A stretch of DNA of 43,480 nucleotides from a virus. Shown here one piece after another: positions 28,448-37,221 of the stretch. Location: positions 1 through 43,480 of IMG/VR virus record IMGVR_UViG_3300005253_000592; one strand, written 5' to 3'. A program made the position numbers and the translations under genes. The notes under the pieces are model-generated. The model saw only the letters and a list, made by a program, of their open reading frames with translations. It was not told the origin of the DNA and ran no database searches. Position 1 is the first letter of the stretch; each line of letters begins with the position of its first letter.

Positions 28448-29476
28448 TTAATGCACATGAATATCGTCCCAAAAACCTAGGGTGTTTATCTCTATCGTGA
28501 GAGTCCCAGAGCTGGCACGACCCATGTATTCGATTTGCGATGAGCCATCTGCAGGGACTAGAGCTTCGCCAGAAACGCCTACATTGGCTATGGAATAAGG
28601 TTCTATAACAGTAGCCTCGTCGTAATTTGATGTGGTGCCGGCCCCACCGACGGGTCTGACTAAACCCGCTATGGCATTGTTGCCCCCATTGTTGACTATA
28701 TAAAGCCGCACATGGGCCAAGGTGCTGGGTGGCACAGTAAGCGTCGCAGTCTCAGCGGTGTTATCTACAATGCTCCCATCACTCTCATCCTGAATCGGGT
28801 CGTCGAAGCTGAAGTAGTTCCGGACACGACCGAACGCTAGGATATTCTTCGATGAGTCCGTCCGCACATAGCCAATGACCCTGAAGGTACAACCCGCGTA
28901 CCCGCTCGGGCAGTTCATGGACGTGCCCTTCTTGTTGTAGTAGCCCGCCTGGGTGGCACCATCCGAGGTCTGGATTACAAGCATATCGTACCAAGTGTCT
29001 GCCTCGGCATCACTGGCTACGTCGTCGGCATCGTCCATCCCATTAGCGCCCTGGGTGTCGATTGCGGCAGTCAGGGTGGCCGATACTGCTATGTTGGTGG
29101 AATCGGTGGAGTCGTTGGCCCTGCCTGTAGCTATGTCGATATCGTGGCTGGCATCGCCGGAATTGTTATCAATCCAAAGGCCGGTGATGTAACCTTCAAG
29201 GGCTACGCCGGTGACGTTGGTTCCCTCAGCGCCCCCGCTGTGGTCGTGTCCACCGGACTTGTGAAGTATCTTGCTCTCGTCGATAGCGGCGGTGGCAGAG
29301 ATGTTGACGTTCTCAAGGCTGTTAACCACGGCCTCAGTCGCAGCGCGGGGATCGTTAAGCGTACTGGCTGTGATGGTATCCCCGGTGGAGACACGCGGCA
29401 GACTGAGCGTTCCCGCCGACGCGGGCGAGGCGGCGGCAAGGACCAGGGCAATGAGGCTAAGAGTTATCCGTCTCAT
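28448..29476 (-). CDS. fibre-like virion protein with signal peptide
   Basis: 342 residues from ATG 29476 (AGAGGAAA upstream). MRRITLSLIALVLAAASPASA is a Sec signal peptide with cleavage expected after ASA. The mature part is Thr/Ser/Asp/Asn-rich and beta-like, with SGGHDHSGG, a histidine motif common in phage fibres, and NATxTV-type repeats; the end (GTLTIEINTLGFWDDIHVH) looks like a fibre tip. Similar export signals occur on the genes at 33091 and 36689. Confidence 0.65.
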   Translation of the reverse strand: MRRITLSLIALVLAAASPASAGTLSLPRVSTGDTITASTLNDPRAATEAVVNSLENVNISATAAIDESKILHKSGGHDHSGGAEGTNVTGVALEGYITGLWIDNNSGDASHDIDIATGRANDSTDSTNIAVSATLTAAIDTQGANGMDDADDVASDAEADTWYDMLVIQTSDGATQAGYYNKKGTSMNCPSGYAGCTFRVIGYVRTDSSKNILAFGRVRNYFSFDDPIQDESDGSIVDNTAETATLTVPPSTLAHVRLYIVNNGGNNAIAGLVRPVGGAGTTSNYDEATVIEPYSIANVGVSGEALVPADGSSQIEYMGRASSGTLTIEINTLGFWDDIHVH

Positions 29477-29597
29477 CTTTTTCCTCTTCTTTCCCCCGCT
29501 CGAACTCATCCCAATCAGCAGGCTCGACCGGCTCAATGGGCTCCAGCGGCTTTTTCTTCCTGCGGAACAACGAAAGAATCCATTCTGTCCAACTCAT
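29457..29597 (-). CDS. 46-aa acidic small protein
   Basis: MSWTEWILSLFRRKKKPLEPIEPVEPADWD... is an amphipathic helix with a basic stop, then a Pro/Glu-rich acidic tail. Such short amphipathic proteins occur among phage virion genes. It overlaps the fibre-like gene by 20 bases. Function unknown. Confidence 0.6.
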   Translation of the reverse strand: MSWTEWILSLFRRKKKPLEPIEPVEPADWDEFERGKEEEKDETDNS

Positions 29598-29601
29598 GGC
29601 A

Positions 29602-30048
29602 CTATTCCTTCAAGCGGTTGATGCGTCGATTCTGGTCAAACATGAGCTTTGCAGTCTCCCCTATCTCCCATTGAACCCTGATGAGGTTGTAGGGTGATGG
29701 GGCCTTCAAAAGGTCGTTGGTCATGGAGATGATGAAATTGAGCCGAATCGCTATGTCCCCATCCGCGCCCTCAAGAATCCTTCGGGCGTAGGTGCGGTCC
29801 GACCCGATTTCACGGTATCGGAGCTTTAGGGCCTCGTAATTGCCCCTCAGTTCCTTGGTGGCCGCATGGACCTCGACGATCCGGGCCTCAATGGACAACC
29901 CCGAGACTGCCTTGACGAATATCGGCTCATCCTGGGAGCACCCGACAAGGCCCACCACCAAGACAACGAAGAGAGCGAGCCTACCAAGTCGAGATAGCCA
30001 CCCTCTTCCAAATGTCCGTGTCAACGCAGATGTATATATAGCTGGCAT
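29602..30048 (-). CDS. phage lipoprotein
   Basis: 148 residues from ATG 30048. After a basic start comes a hydrophobic stretch ending in lipobox VGLVGC (LFVVLVVGLVGCSQDEP), with the Cys at about residue 37. The mature part is helical and charged (EARIVEVHAATKELRGNYEALKLRYREIG). It could be an outer-membrane spanin subunit, since no other spanin is seen, or a cell-surface protein; its place in the tail operon leaves this open. It overlaps the gene upstream by 68 bases; a start codon past the overlap is not available. Confidence 0.6.
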   Translation of the reverse strand: MPAIYTSALTRTFGRGWLSRLGRLALFVVLVVGLVGCSQDEPIFVKAVSGLSIEARIVEVHAATKELRGNYEALKLRYREIGSDRTYARRILEGADGDIAIRLNFIISMTNDLLKAPSPYNLIRVQWEIGETAKLMFDQNRRINRLKE

Positions 30049-30211
30049 CGTAAGCCCAATCCCCCGGATTGCCTTTGTCCGTCGCGCTAGAGGGCGTCCT
30101 TCGGAACGCCGACGGCCTCAAGAAGAGGTCGGCAACCCTCTCTAAGTCCCTACCAAGGCCCGGAACGTCCGAATACGGGCTTGCGGGCCTGAACGTCCTC
30201 CTCTTGCCCAT
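29981..30211 (-). CDS. small tail-region protein with WAYDxxYIYICV motif
   Basis: 76 residues. The C-terminal GDWAYDASYIYICVDTDIWKR is a short module I recognise at the ends of many phage virion proteins, where it reads GDxAYDxxYxYxCxxxxxWKR. Here it is nearly the whole protein. Start ATG 30211 shares a base with the upstream stop (TGATG). Probably a minor structural protein. Confidence 0.65.
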   Translation of the reverse strand: MGKRRTFRPASPYSDVPGLGRDLERVADLFLRPSAFRRTPSSATDKGNPGDWAYDASYIYICVDTDIWKRVAISTW

Positions 30212-32013
30212 CAGAAAATTGCGGGCAAGAACTTCGGGATAATCCCGTAGAAAGCGAACGTCTGGTCAAGGTTCCCGTTGCCTATGCGATACCTCACCGC
30301 TTGGCCATAAGTGTTCGTCGGAACGATTAACGGCACGGCCCCCTCGGAGCCGATAACGGCAGTTCCGATTATGGCTGTCCCAACCACAGCGCCGACGGGC
30401 GTGAGGTCGATTAAGTTTCTCAGCCCTTCGCCGTCCTCGAAATCGACCATGTGATACACATCTAGGTCCCAGGCCCCGCTTTTGCGGGTCAGGACATTGG
30501 CTTCAGGTACGAATTTGTTCTCTCCCATCATTCCGAAATCGAACCAGCGGGTCCAATACTTTGCGTCAATGGCTTTTCCATCGTCGTTCGTTCCGTAATC
30601 CTCCTGGTACGCCAGCCCGCGCCTCGATATCGTGTAGCTCGTGCCGGCTGATTGAGTCCCGCCATCGTATGAGGTAAGAACAAGAGCCGTGCCTGTATCG
30701 ACTTGACTCACAACCCATGTTCCGGCGCTGATTATGAAGTCATCGCCGACCATCGACTGGTCAAAAACGGTGTCGGTCCCCGTGACGTTGCCATCGGAGT
30801 CTATCGCCACGGTCCCTGTCGTCTCATCCGACTTGCCGGAAGAGGTGTAAATCACACGGTCATTGTTCCCATCAAGCGCCTCGACCACGGCCCTCACATC
30901 GCAGTCCGAGAAGAACCATTGGCCGAGCAAGTGCCCCGTCCCGGTCTTTGTTGTGGGGTCAAGGTCAAACAGCCGAACCCGGTAGTAATAGTCGAGAACC
31001 AGGTTGTTGTAGCTCGACCCTGCGTTGGGAACGTATAGACGATACCGCCCGAGTTCGCTGTCGTGGACAGCTACAGCGCCATCGAACTTGTTCTTGTTGA
31101 GGCCACCGTAGTCCGAGTCGTCGCTTCCAAGCAGAACGGCTGGAATCTTCGACCCGATGGGAACCAGCCTGTTTTGTACGTCGAATGAATAGGGCATCCC
31201 ATCCCGGCCCAAGAAACAGAAGTAGCCCTCTCCTGGGATGACCTTGACGCTCTCCTGGCTGAGGGTCCCCACGTTGGCCACCTGAACCACCCTGAATGGA
31301 CTCACGGCGTCGCCTGTCGTAGGGACAGCGTGGATCTCGTCCTCGGTCAGGATGTAGGCAGAGTCACCTATCGTCACGGCGGCTTTGGCAACCCCCCGAG
31401 ACTCCACCTGGATAAAATTGTTTCCATCGCTCCAGGCCGTGCCACTTATGGCGTCCAGGAAGTCCGAGTGGTTGAATGTAAGGTCTTCATTGGCAGCAGC
31501 CATCGGGCCGATAAACAGCCTTTGGGCAAGCACGAAGCAAAGCGCACCCTTGGGAACATTGCTATCGGTAGAAAGCTCAGAAATCGCATCCGTGACGTGG
31601 CTGTACTTCAGGGGCGGATCGGAGCCGTTGGTCAGACACAGCATAATCTCGGTCCCCTCGTAGAAGGGAACGGAGGTCATCCGTGCATCGGAAACGGTCA
31701 GGCCATCCTTCTTGAGCGTCCACGTCCCATTGGGAAGCAAGGAGTCTGCCTTGAATATCTTGTCTCCGGCGACCTTGAATAAATAGCCGACACCGTTTTC
31801 ATCCCTGAAGAAGTGGAAGCTCACTATGTCCAGCCCATCGCCGTTCCTAGCCGTGTTGTACCTTCTTCGGCCCTTTCGGCTCTCGATGTAGGAACCGAAG
31901 AAGTCCACATTTCGAGAGTCCGTGGCCTCTCGCAGGAACCCACCGATACGCTGGTCCCTGTTGTTCACCCCAAGGGGTGCCAGGACGGGAAATGGTCTAT
32001 ATCGTCTCGCCAT
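30211..32013 (-). CDS. tail hub/nozzle-like protein (beta-propeller type)
   Basis: 600 residues from ATG 32013 (ATGA overlap). The N-terminus PLGVNNRDQRIGGFLREATDSRNVDFFGSYIE...KGRRRYN resembles podovirus tail proteins such as P22 gp10-type accessory factors that open with a variable/basic strand and continue as a beta-propeller; repeated W/F/Y-containing strand pairs (YLFKVAGDKIFKAD, GYFCFLGRDGMPYSF, NFIQVESRG) support this. The end YRIGNGNLDQTFAFYGII is conserved-looking. It probably forms the distal tail tube to which fibres attach. Confidence 0.7.
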   Translation of the reverse strand: MARRYRPFPVLAPLGVNNRDQRIGGFLREATDSRNVDFFGSYIESRKGRRRYNTARNGDGLDIVSFHFFRDENGVGYLFKVAGDKIFKADSLLPNGTWTLKKDGLTVSDARMTSVPFYEGTEIMLCLTNGSDPPLKYSHVTDAISELSTDSNVPKGALCFVLAQRLFIGPMAAANEDLTFNHSDFLDAISGTAWSDGNNFIQVESRGVAKAAVTIGDSAYILTEDEIHAVPTTGDAVSPFRVVQVANVGTLSQESVKVIPGEGYFCFLGRDGMPYSFDVQNRLVPIGSKIPAVLLGSDDSDYGGLNKNKFDGAVAVHDSELGRYRLYVPNAGSSYNNLVLDYYYRVRLFDLDPTTKTGTGHLLGQWFFSDCDVRAVVEALDGNNDRVIYTSSGKSDETTGTVAIDSDGNVTGTDTVFDQSMVGDDFIISAGTWVVSQVDTGTALVLTSYDGGTQSAGTSYTISRRGLAYQEDYGTNDDGKAIDAKYWTRWFDFGMMGENKFVPEANVLTRKSGAWDLDVYHMVDFEDGEGLRNLIDLTPVGAVVGTAIIGTAVIGSEGAVPLIVPTNTYGQAVRYRIGNGNLDQTFAFYGIIPKFLPAIF

Positions 32014-32990
32014 CACCAAGTCCCCACGGGAAAGTCCTGGTCAAGCAGTCGCGGCCAGCGGAGCTTTCCACGCCTACCGCCCCTGATATAGCGCGTCCTG
32101 TCGAGGCTGCGCCTTTCCTTAACCAGCGCCCTTCGAAGCATCGGCCCCGCCTCTCCATTTAGCGGATTTGTGAGCTCGGCCATCGCACCCGGAGCTCGCT
32201 CATGGCCGTCGTACTCCAGCCAACGAGCATAGATGTACTGCATGGCCAACTGCTGGAGTTGCTCGGGCCATATATCTTCATCGTTCCTGAGTGGGAGGAG
32301 TTCGGCGTGGCCCCTTATCGTGAGGGTCTTGCCAGCCGTCGAAGGCGTGGGATAGAGCCCAAATATGGTGAACTCCTGAGAAATCTTGTTCGGGGGGATT
32401 ATCCCGTTGGTGACGGCGGCTGAGTTGCTGTCAATGGTCACAAAGCCCGCGCAGACCGCATCAAGGGCAAGCTCCAGTATCTCGGTGAAGGTCAGGCTTC
32501 CGGAGGCGGGCGTGGTGCCGTTCAAGGATATTTCCTCGGTTCGGATGATGCTGCTTACGAGGCCCGTCACCCGGACGCTCTGAGTCGTGTCGGCCCCCGC
32601 AGAGGACTGAACCCTAATTACCGACCCACTGGACGGCTGGTTCTGGACATTGCTCACACCGTTCAAATAGTAGAAATCGGGATAGGTGGTCGTACTTGGG
32701 TTGGGGTCGCCCCGGTCAATCTCCTGCATGTCGGCAGGGTTAAGAATCTTCTCAATGTCGGTCGTGAACTTGACGACGTAGATATCACTGATGCGGTCGG
32801 CTATCCCGTACTCGGCCTTGTCGGCAACCGTGGTGAGCGTCCACGTCCTCTTGAGGCTCTCCCAGGGCCACGCCATAAGGAAGTCACGGGCGTCATCGGC
32901 CCAATCCTGCAGCGAAGACGAAACCTCTGATATCGTCGTGTTTCTGGCCCTGCGCTGTAGGGCCTGCTTCATTTGTAGAAAGGTTCTCAT
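32013..32990 (-). CDS. head-to-tail adaptor protein
   Basis: 325 residues. MRTFLQMKQALQRRA and SLQDWADDARDFLMAWPWESLKRTWTLTT...EYGI are typical of the podovirus adaptor (P22 gp4/T7 gp11 functional class): helical N-terminus, then strands. The middle third (~130-210) contains an inserted-looking Thr/Ser-rich beta region (VRVTGLVSSIIRTEEISLNG). The C-terminus is basic (KERRSLDRTRYIRGGRRGKL). Encoded just before the tail hub, as expected. Confidence 0.7.
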   Translation of the reverse strand: MRTFLQMKQALQRRARNTTISEVSSSLQDWADDARDFLMAWPWESLKRTWTLTTVADKAEYGIADRISDIYVVKFTTDIEKILNPADMQEIDRGDPNPSTTTYPDFYYLNGVSNVQNQPSSGSVIRVQSSAGADTTQSVRVTGLVSSIIRTEEISLNGTTPASGSLTFTEILELALDAVCAGFVTIDSNSAAVTNGIIPPNKISQEFTIFGLYPTPSTAGKTLTIRGHAELLPLRNDEDIWPEQLQQLAMQYIYARWLEYDGHERAPGAMAELTNPLNGEAGPMLRRALVKERRSLDRTRYIRGGRRGKLRWPRLLDQDFPVGTW

Positions 32991-33082
32991 TATTGACTTA
33001 TGACCACGCTACTGCGGGGCCTGCACGCCCTCCCGCTGAAGTCGTGGTCTAGCGCATTGTCGCAGTTCCGCAGGTCGTCCAA
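32990..33082 (-). CDS. possible 30-aa peptide gene
   Basis: TTG at 33082 follows TAGGTG and opens a 30-codon frame (DDLRNCDNALDHDFSGRA...) that ends in TAATG with the adaptor start. It fills most of the 100-base gap after the fibre gene. The weak start codon keeps confidence low. Confidence 0.3.
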   Translation of the reverse strand: MDDLRNCDNALDHDFSGRACRPRSSVVISQ

Positions 33083-33090
33083 GATTTCAC

Positions 33091-34761
33091 CTACTCAATC
33101 ATGATTGTGACCATTGACTGGCCAGGATTCGTAGAGCCTGCATCAAATTCCACTTCAATTATGTCGCCGTCATTCACGGCCACGCCGATAGCGTTAAATA
33201 CATCAGCCGTGGCGGCGGCCCCAGTTGCGGTTTTCGTGGCTGCCGGGGTACCGTTGACGTGGATTTTGATGGTGGCGTTGTTGCTCGACAGATTGCCCGC
33301 GTGATAGAACACCATTTTCTGTATTGTTCCCGCTACGGCTCCATGCCTGGTTTGTGATGTGCTGGTTGCTTCGTCGCCATCGGCCGATAGACCGTTAGAC
33401 CACAGGAAGTTCCCCGCACCATCCCAAGTTCCTCCAAAGGATACGGTTTGAAGTGCCCCACCACCAGCGTTGTCATCGTGGTACTTCTTCGTAGCCGCAT
33501 CCTGGTCTACTGTTGGGTCTACGACGTTGGTGAGCTTGTTCGTGCCCATGCTCTGCTCGCCTGTAAAAGCCCTAGTCCCACCAACTAAGATGTATTGCGT
33601 GTGGTCGTCGTCCGCAAGACCCGCTATGCTACCGTGGTCAATCGCGGCCTCGTCTACGTGTTCGCCTGCGGCGAAGTTTACGAGCGCATCATGGTCGCCT
33701 AAGGGAAAGTCTGCGCCATCATCATTCGTAAACTGCAAGGTGTTGGGGGTGGCGGTCTTGACCCATAGCTGGCCGTATGCAGCCGTAGGCGCATCTGCGC
33801 TAGCCAGCTCCTTAATGCTAAATGTGCCGCTGCCAAGCGTCAAGGGGGTGATTGGTGTAGCTGCATTGATACCTACCTGACCCCCTGACAACACCAATAC
33901 CGAACCTCCGGAAGAATCTCCAAGATGCAACTCGCTGAGTTCTGCTTGTAGATGTATATGTCTATTTGCACTACTTATGTCACCCACATATCCTGTTCTA
34001 ACCCAAGACCCGGTATCTGTGCCTCCAAATTCCATGAAAGCTAGAGTTGCATCTTCTGTGGCTCCTGAGTCACGAAGGCGCAGTATGGAAGAGGCCCCGA
34101 AAACCTCCAAGTCTTCATCCGGCGCAGCCGTCCCTACGCCAAGGCGGTTATTGGTCTCATCGTAACCGCTGGTCCCAAAAAGAATACTGCCCTTCGTCGC
34201 ATCCGTGGTGCTCATCAGCGTGAGGTCGCCGCCGGAAGCTTTATCGCCAGCAACTAGCTGGTTCGCACCGTCAATGACAAAGCCAATCGTACTACCGTCT
34301 TGGAATATAAACTTTTCAGTATTGCCCGACACTTTCATAGTCGCATCGGTTGTCCCAACGGTTCCAAAAGTATAATCCCCATCTCCTGAAAGCTGAAATA
34401 TGGGCGCATTTGTCCCGGCACCATCGCCAATGTTTACCTGATTAGCACCCTTGCCAAACTGCGCCATGGCGCCTGATGGCCCGGAGCAGATGAAGTTAGT
34501 CCCGCCGTTCAACTCGCAATTGGCGTCCTGGTCGGTGCCCCAAAACAACCGCACATCATCGTTGAGGGTTATGTCTGCGGTGTGCCTGATGGCCTTGGTG
34601 ATAATGGAAGGAAAGCCCCTCGCCGAGCCGAACCCCGCCATCGCTGGCCCTGGACTGCCGACGTGCAAGAACCGGGGGGTGAACTGGTAGACAAGGGCCA
34701 TCGCCGCAATTAAAACCACGGCGAAGACTTGGTTGAGTGAGCTTCGGTTCTTATTCATCAT
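33091..34761 (-). CDS. tail fibre/spike-like protein with N-terminal hydrophobic leader
   Basis: 556 residues from ATG 34761 (TGATG). The body is built of Gly/Asp/Thr-rich beta repeats (LGVGTAAPDEDLEVFG, GQVGINAATPITPLTLG) as in trimeric fibres, followed by the fibre signature LADDDHTQYILVGGTRAF and MGTNKLTNVVDPTVDQDAATKKYHDD, and a globular C-terminal domain (MVFYHAGNLSSNNATIKIHV) that may bind the receptor. An N-terminal hydrophobic segment (VFAVVLIAAMALVYQF) looks like a signal/anchor, odd for a fibre. Confidence 0.75.
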   Translation of the reverse strand: MMNKNRSSLNQVFAVVLIAAMALVYQFTPRFLHVGSPGPAMAGFGSARGFPSIITKAIRHTADITLNDDVRLFWGTDQDANCELNGGTNFICSGPSGAMAQFGKGANQVNIGDGAGTNAPIFQLSGDGDYTFGTVGTTDATMKVSGNTEKFIFQDGSTIGFVIDGANQLVAGDKASGGDLTLMSTTDATKGSILFGTSGYDETNNRLGVGTAAPDEDLEVFGASSILRLRDSGATEDATLAFMEFGGTDTGSWVRTGYVGDISSANRHIHLQAELSELHLGDSSGGSVLVLSGGQVGINAATPITPLTLGSGTFSIKELASADAPTAAYGQLWVKTATPNTLQFTNDDGADFPLGDHDALVNFAAGEHVDEAAIDHGSIAGLADDDHTQYILVGGTRAFTGEQSMGTNKLTNVVDPTVDQDAATKKYHDDNAGGGALQTVSFGGTWDGAGNFLWSNGLSADGDEATSTSQTRHGAVAGTIQKMVFYHAGNLSSNNATIKIHVNGTPAATKTATGAAATADVFNAIGVAVNDGDIIEVEFDAGSTNPGQSMVTIMIE

Positions 34762-35093
34762 CAATCCCCCGGATACAGCCCGTAGAGGACAACAACGCCG
34801 TCAGCGCTATTGGCGGCGTCGATGTACCACTCAGACAGGTCAAGCCTGAGCCCACCGGCATGGAAGGCGTCGGGAACATCCAGGTTGACCGGCTGCGACA
34901 TTGAAGGCTCTATGACAAGCCCCCTTGTGCTGTCAACGTCACTCGCGCCAAGGAATACGTTCCCCGTGTTACCGGGAATCGCCTGCACGAGGAACCACAT
35001 GACTTTGAGGGAGACCGAACTCAACGCCTCGGCGACCCCGGCGGATGCTACTAACTTATTGAACGAACCGGGTGTTATGGTTGGCTGGGCCAT
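34761..35093 (-). CDS. small virion-type protein
   Basis: 110 residues; GAGGA before ATG 35093. All-beta look: SVSLKVMWFLVQAIPGNTGNVFLGASDVD...GLVIEPSMSQPVNLDV, DLSEWYIDAANSADGVVVLYG, resembling small phage structural proteins that sit before fibres and bind the capsid or tail. Not assigned further. Confidence 0.6.
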   Translation of the reverse strand: MAQPTITPGSFNKLVASAGVAEALSSVSLKVMWFLVQAIPGNTGNVFLGASDVDSTRGLVIEPSMSQPVNLDVPDAFHAGGLRLDLSEWYIDAANSADGVVVLYGLYPGD

Positions 35094-35103
35094 TGGCTAG
35101 TCC

Positions 35104-36447
35104 TCACATTTCCGTCAGCACGAACAGGCCAGCCGCGCCCACGACGGCCACGGTGGCGAGCTGTGCAACGTGAAAGGTCTGGAACAGAAGGCTATGCGTC
35201 CCTATGGCTGAGAGAACGCCGACCAGCCTCCTAACCTCACTATCCTCGGCAAGAAAGAGGTAATGACTTGTCCGCCTAACGAACCACCACACGGTACCCG
35301 CAACCAGGAGCAAGCCGATAAGCCCATGCTCGAACAAGACTTGCAGCGGCTCGTTGTGGGCATGGAGAGTTGGAGTGGGCCGAGCATATCCAGCGGTCTT
35401 GGTGAGGTCTTGCCTTCTGCCGTCGGAATGGATGAACGCCGACCCCGACCCCTGATAGTTGAAATAGACGTTTCCGTTGACCCTCCCGCTCATCGCCGGG
35501 AAAACCCTCTGATACCCTGACGGACCGTAGCCGATTGCAAAGGCCGTCGCTGGAGGCAGAAACCGCTCGTCTCGCTTGACCATCTGTATCTCGGTCCTGA
35601 ACCCAGGCGGAGCCACCATCTTGAGCGTGGTCTTCCAGATGTAGTAGCGGTCCCAATCGAACTGTCCGGGCCGGTCCACGGCAATGATGTATGCAGGAAC
35701 AGTTATGATAAGAGCGACCATCGCAAATGCCGCCCAGCCCCGAAAGAGTTCCCTCCCTCCGTAAACCAAGACCCCCACGACAGCAGCTATGACCGCCGCC
35801 GTGCTTTTGGTGTAGTAGAGGGCGAGCCCGAGCAGGAGATAGACAATCAAGTTGGCCCATGTGGAGCGGAATCGGTCTAAAGCCAGAGGTACGATAAAGG
35901 CGAGGTACGCCGCCAAGTGCCAAGTGTTGCCGACGAAGCCTACAACGTGCTTCGGGTCAACTGGTATCCACTTGGCGGGAAGCCAGAGAATTGGGGGATG
36001 GCCCGCCCATTGGGCGATGACGAGTATCGAGTGGATGAGCCCGATCCCCACCAGCCCCGTCCCGATAATCCTCACATCGCGTCTGGTCAGGACCCCGGAC
36101 AGCATCCACCACCCTAGGCTGAAGAATAGGATGTAGTGGAAGATTTTCAGGCCGAACGGATTGATGTAGAAGAAGACCTGTTTGAAATAGTAAGACGTGG
36201 GGTAGATGACCTGAATCGCCACCCACACCAAGAAGAGCCCGAAGAAAAGGCACTTGGGGGGCTTTCGGACGGTCCCCCTTATCACAACGTAGCCGATGAG
36301 CGCGTAGATCGCCCACAGGGTCAAAAGCTCTCTAGGGACACTTACCCTAGAGCCGAGCTTAGGCACGGCCGCGAACCCCTCCAGCCCGCCCTGCGGGATG
36401 AGGAAGAACGACTGAATCAGCAGAAAGATAACGACCGCCCAGCCCAT
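35104..36447 (-). CDS. O-antigen ligase/polymerase-like (WaaL/Wzy) membrane protein
   Basis: 447 residues from ATG 36447 (or GTG one codon earlier). About ten or more hydrophobic segments with a large loop (~275-370) before the last ones. VGFVGNTWHLAAYLAFIVPLAL and HAHNEPLQVLFEHGLIGLLLV carry the two hallmarks of the O-antigen ligase superfamily: a VGN...YLA helix and an HAHNxxLQxxxExGxxG segment with the likely catalytic His. Bacterial members join or polymerise surface glycans; phage examples are known in serotype conversion. Here it lies among capsid and tail genes, so it would be made late, which is unexpected. Confidence 0.8.
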   Translation of the reverse strand: MGWAVVIFLLIQSFFLIPQGGLEGFAAVPKLGSRVSVPRELLTLWAIYALIGYVVIRGTVRKPPKCLFFGLFLVWVAIQVIYPTSYYFKQVFFYINPFGLKIFHYILFFSLGWWMLSGVLTRRDVRIIGTGLVGIGLIHSILVIAQWAGHPPILWLPAKWIPVDPKHVVGFVGNTWHLAAYLAFIVPLALDRFRSTWANLIVYLLLGLALYYTKSTAAVIAAVVGVLVYGGRELFRGWAAFAMVALIITVPAYIIAVDRPGQFDWDRYYIWKTTLKMVAPPGFRTEIQMVKRDERFLPPATAFAIGYGPSGYQRVFPAMSGRVNGNVYFNYQGSGSAFIHSDGRRQDLTKTAGYARPTPTLHAHNEPLQVLFEHGLIGLLLVAGTVWWFVRRTSHYLFLAEDSEVRRLVGVLSAIGTHSLLFQTFHVAQLATVAVVGAAGLFVLTEM

Positions 36448-36450
36448 CAC

Positions 36451-36609
36451 TTAGTCCCCTTGGCCGTGGAAGTACTGGTCTTCACGCCACTCCGTAATAC
36501 CGTTGGCCCAACAGAGAAAGCAAATATGCGTGAGCAGAGACTTCTTTATGCCGTAGTCTCTACAGCACCCCCAACACCTAGGCGGGGTCGGACCCCACGC
36601 CATGCCCAT
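36451..36609 (-). CDS. 52-aa cysteine-rich small protein
   Basis: MGMAWGPTPPRCWGCCRDYG...ICFLCWANGITEW... has CWGCC and CFLC pairs spaced like a zinc ribbon. GGGGGAATG precedes ATG 36609, and the stop directly abuts the ligase-like gene start. Function unknown. Confidence 0.55.
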   Translation of the reverse strand: MGMAWGPTPPRCWGCCRDYGIKKSLLTHICFLCWANGITEWREDQYFHGQGD

Positions 36610-36662
36610 CGTTCATTCCCCCGGCCCGAGGGAGAGCCTCAAATCACCCCATGCAAGGCGAG

Positions 36663-36690
36663 AAGGCCCTCCCTCAGCCGCTAGGGCCTT
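36663..36690 (-). terminator. hairpin after the capsid-associated gene
   Basis: AAGGCCCT (36663-36670) pairs perfectly with AGGGCCTT (36683-36690), 12-base loop. It starts inside the stop codon region of the gene at 36689. There is no U-run, so it may slow or stabilise rather than end transcripts; such hairpins often follow highly expressed capsid genes. Confidence 0.45.
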
Positions 36691-37207
36691 AATCGGCCCA
36701 GTTGCCCATCGTCCGGATCATCACCCCACGGAGGTTCGTATTCGTGGAGTCGGGCGCGAGCGTGATGACCTGGCCGAGTCCGTTCCCGGCCGCAGCCACA
36801 CCGGCCGTTGTCGATGCGCCGAGCGTGGCGTTGATAACAGGAGAGCCCGTCGTCCTCACAAAGGCGTAGTAGCCCCAAATCCTCATCCGGGCGTACTCGC
36901 CAGAGGCGACACTTGTTGAGTTCCCCGCCGTATCGCCGATGATTACTCCAGCGATACGGGTAGAGTCCGCCACGTCCATCTTGCTCACGTCCTTGCCGGG
37001 GTACGTCGCGTTTGGAACCCATACAACGACGTCGCCCGGTGCCATCGTGCACTGAACCGCAGCCTTGTAGCAGACGTTTCGGACAGTCACATCGTGATAA
37101 TCCGTATCCGTTAAGCCCGTTACCATTGGGCTTTCTGTAGCCCACGCTGGCCCCACCATCACGAGGATGAGGGCCAATGTAGCGATGATGTTCAGTAGTC
37201 GCTTCAT
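36689..37207 (-). CDS. capsid decoration-like protein with Sec signal peptide
   Basis: 172 residues, next gene after the major capsid protein. MKRLLNIIATLALILVMVGP then AWATE is a classic signal peptide, cleavage expected after AWA. The mature part (GDVVVWVPNATYPGKDVSKMDVADSTRIAGVIIGD, GEYARMRIWGYYAFV, VINATLGASTTAGVAA) resembles small phage head proteins encoded in this position. A cytoplasmically assembled capsid protein should not need export, so either the signal is vestigial, the protein is not a capsid part, or assembly involves the membrane. Confidence 0.65.
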   Translation of the reverse strand: MKRLLNIIATLALILVMVGPAWATESPMVTGLTDTDYHDVTVRNVCYKAAVQCTMAPGDVVVWVPNATYPGKDVSKMDVADSTRIAGVIIGDTAGNSTSVASGEYARMRIWGYYAFVRTTGSPVINATLGASTTAGVAAAGNGLGQVITLAPDSTNTNLRGVMIRTMGNWAD

Positions 37208-37221
37208 CGTTTCACTCCTCC

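Noticed and set aside
33084-35923. Alternative long frames in the fibre and ligase-like genes considered as hidden proteins
   Set aside because: They lack ribosome sites and recognisable motifs, unlike the frame inside the methyltransferase gene.
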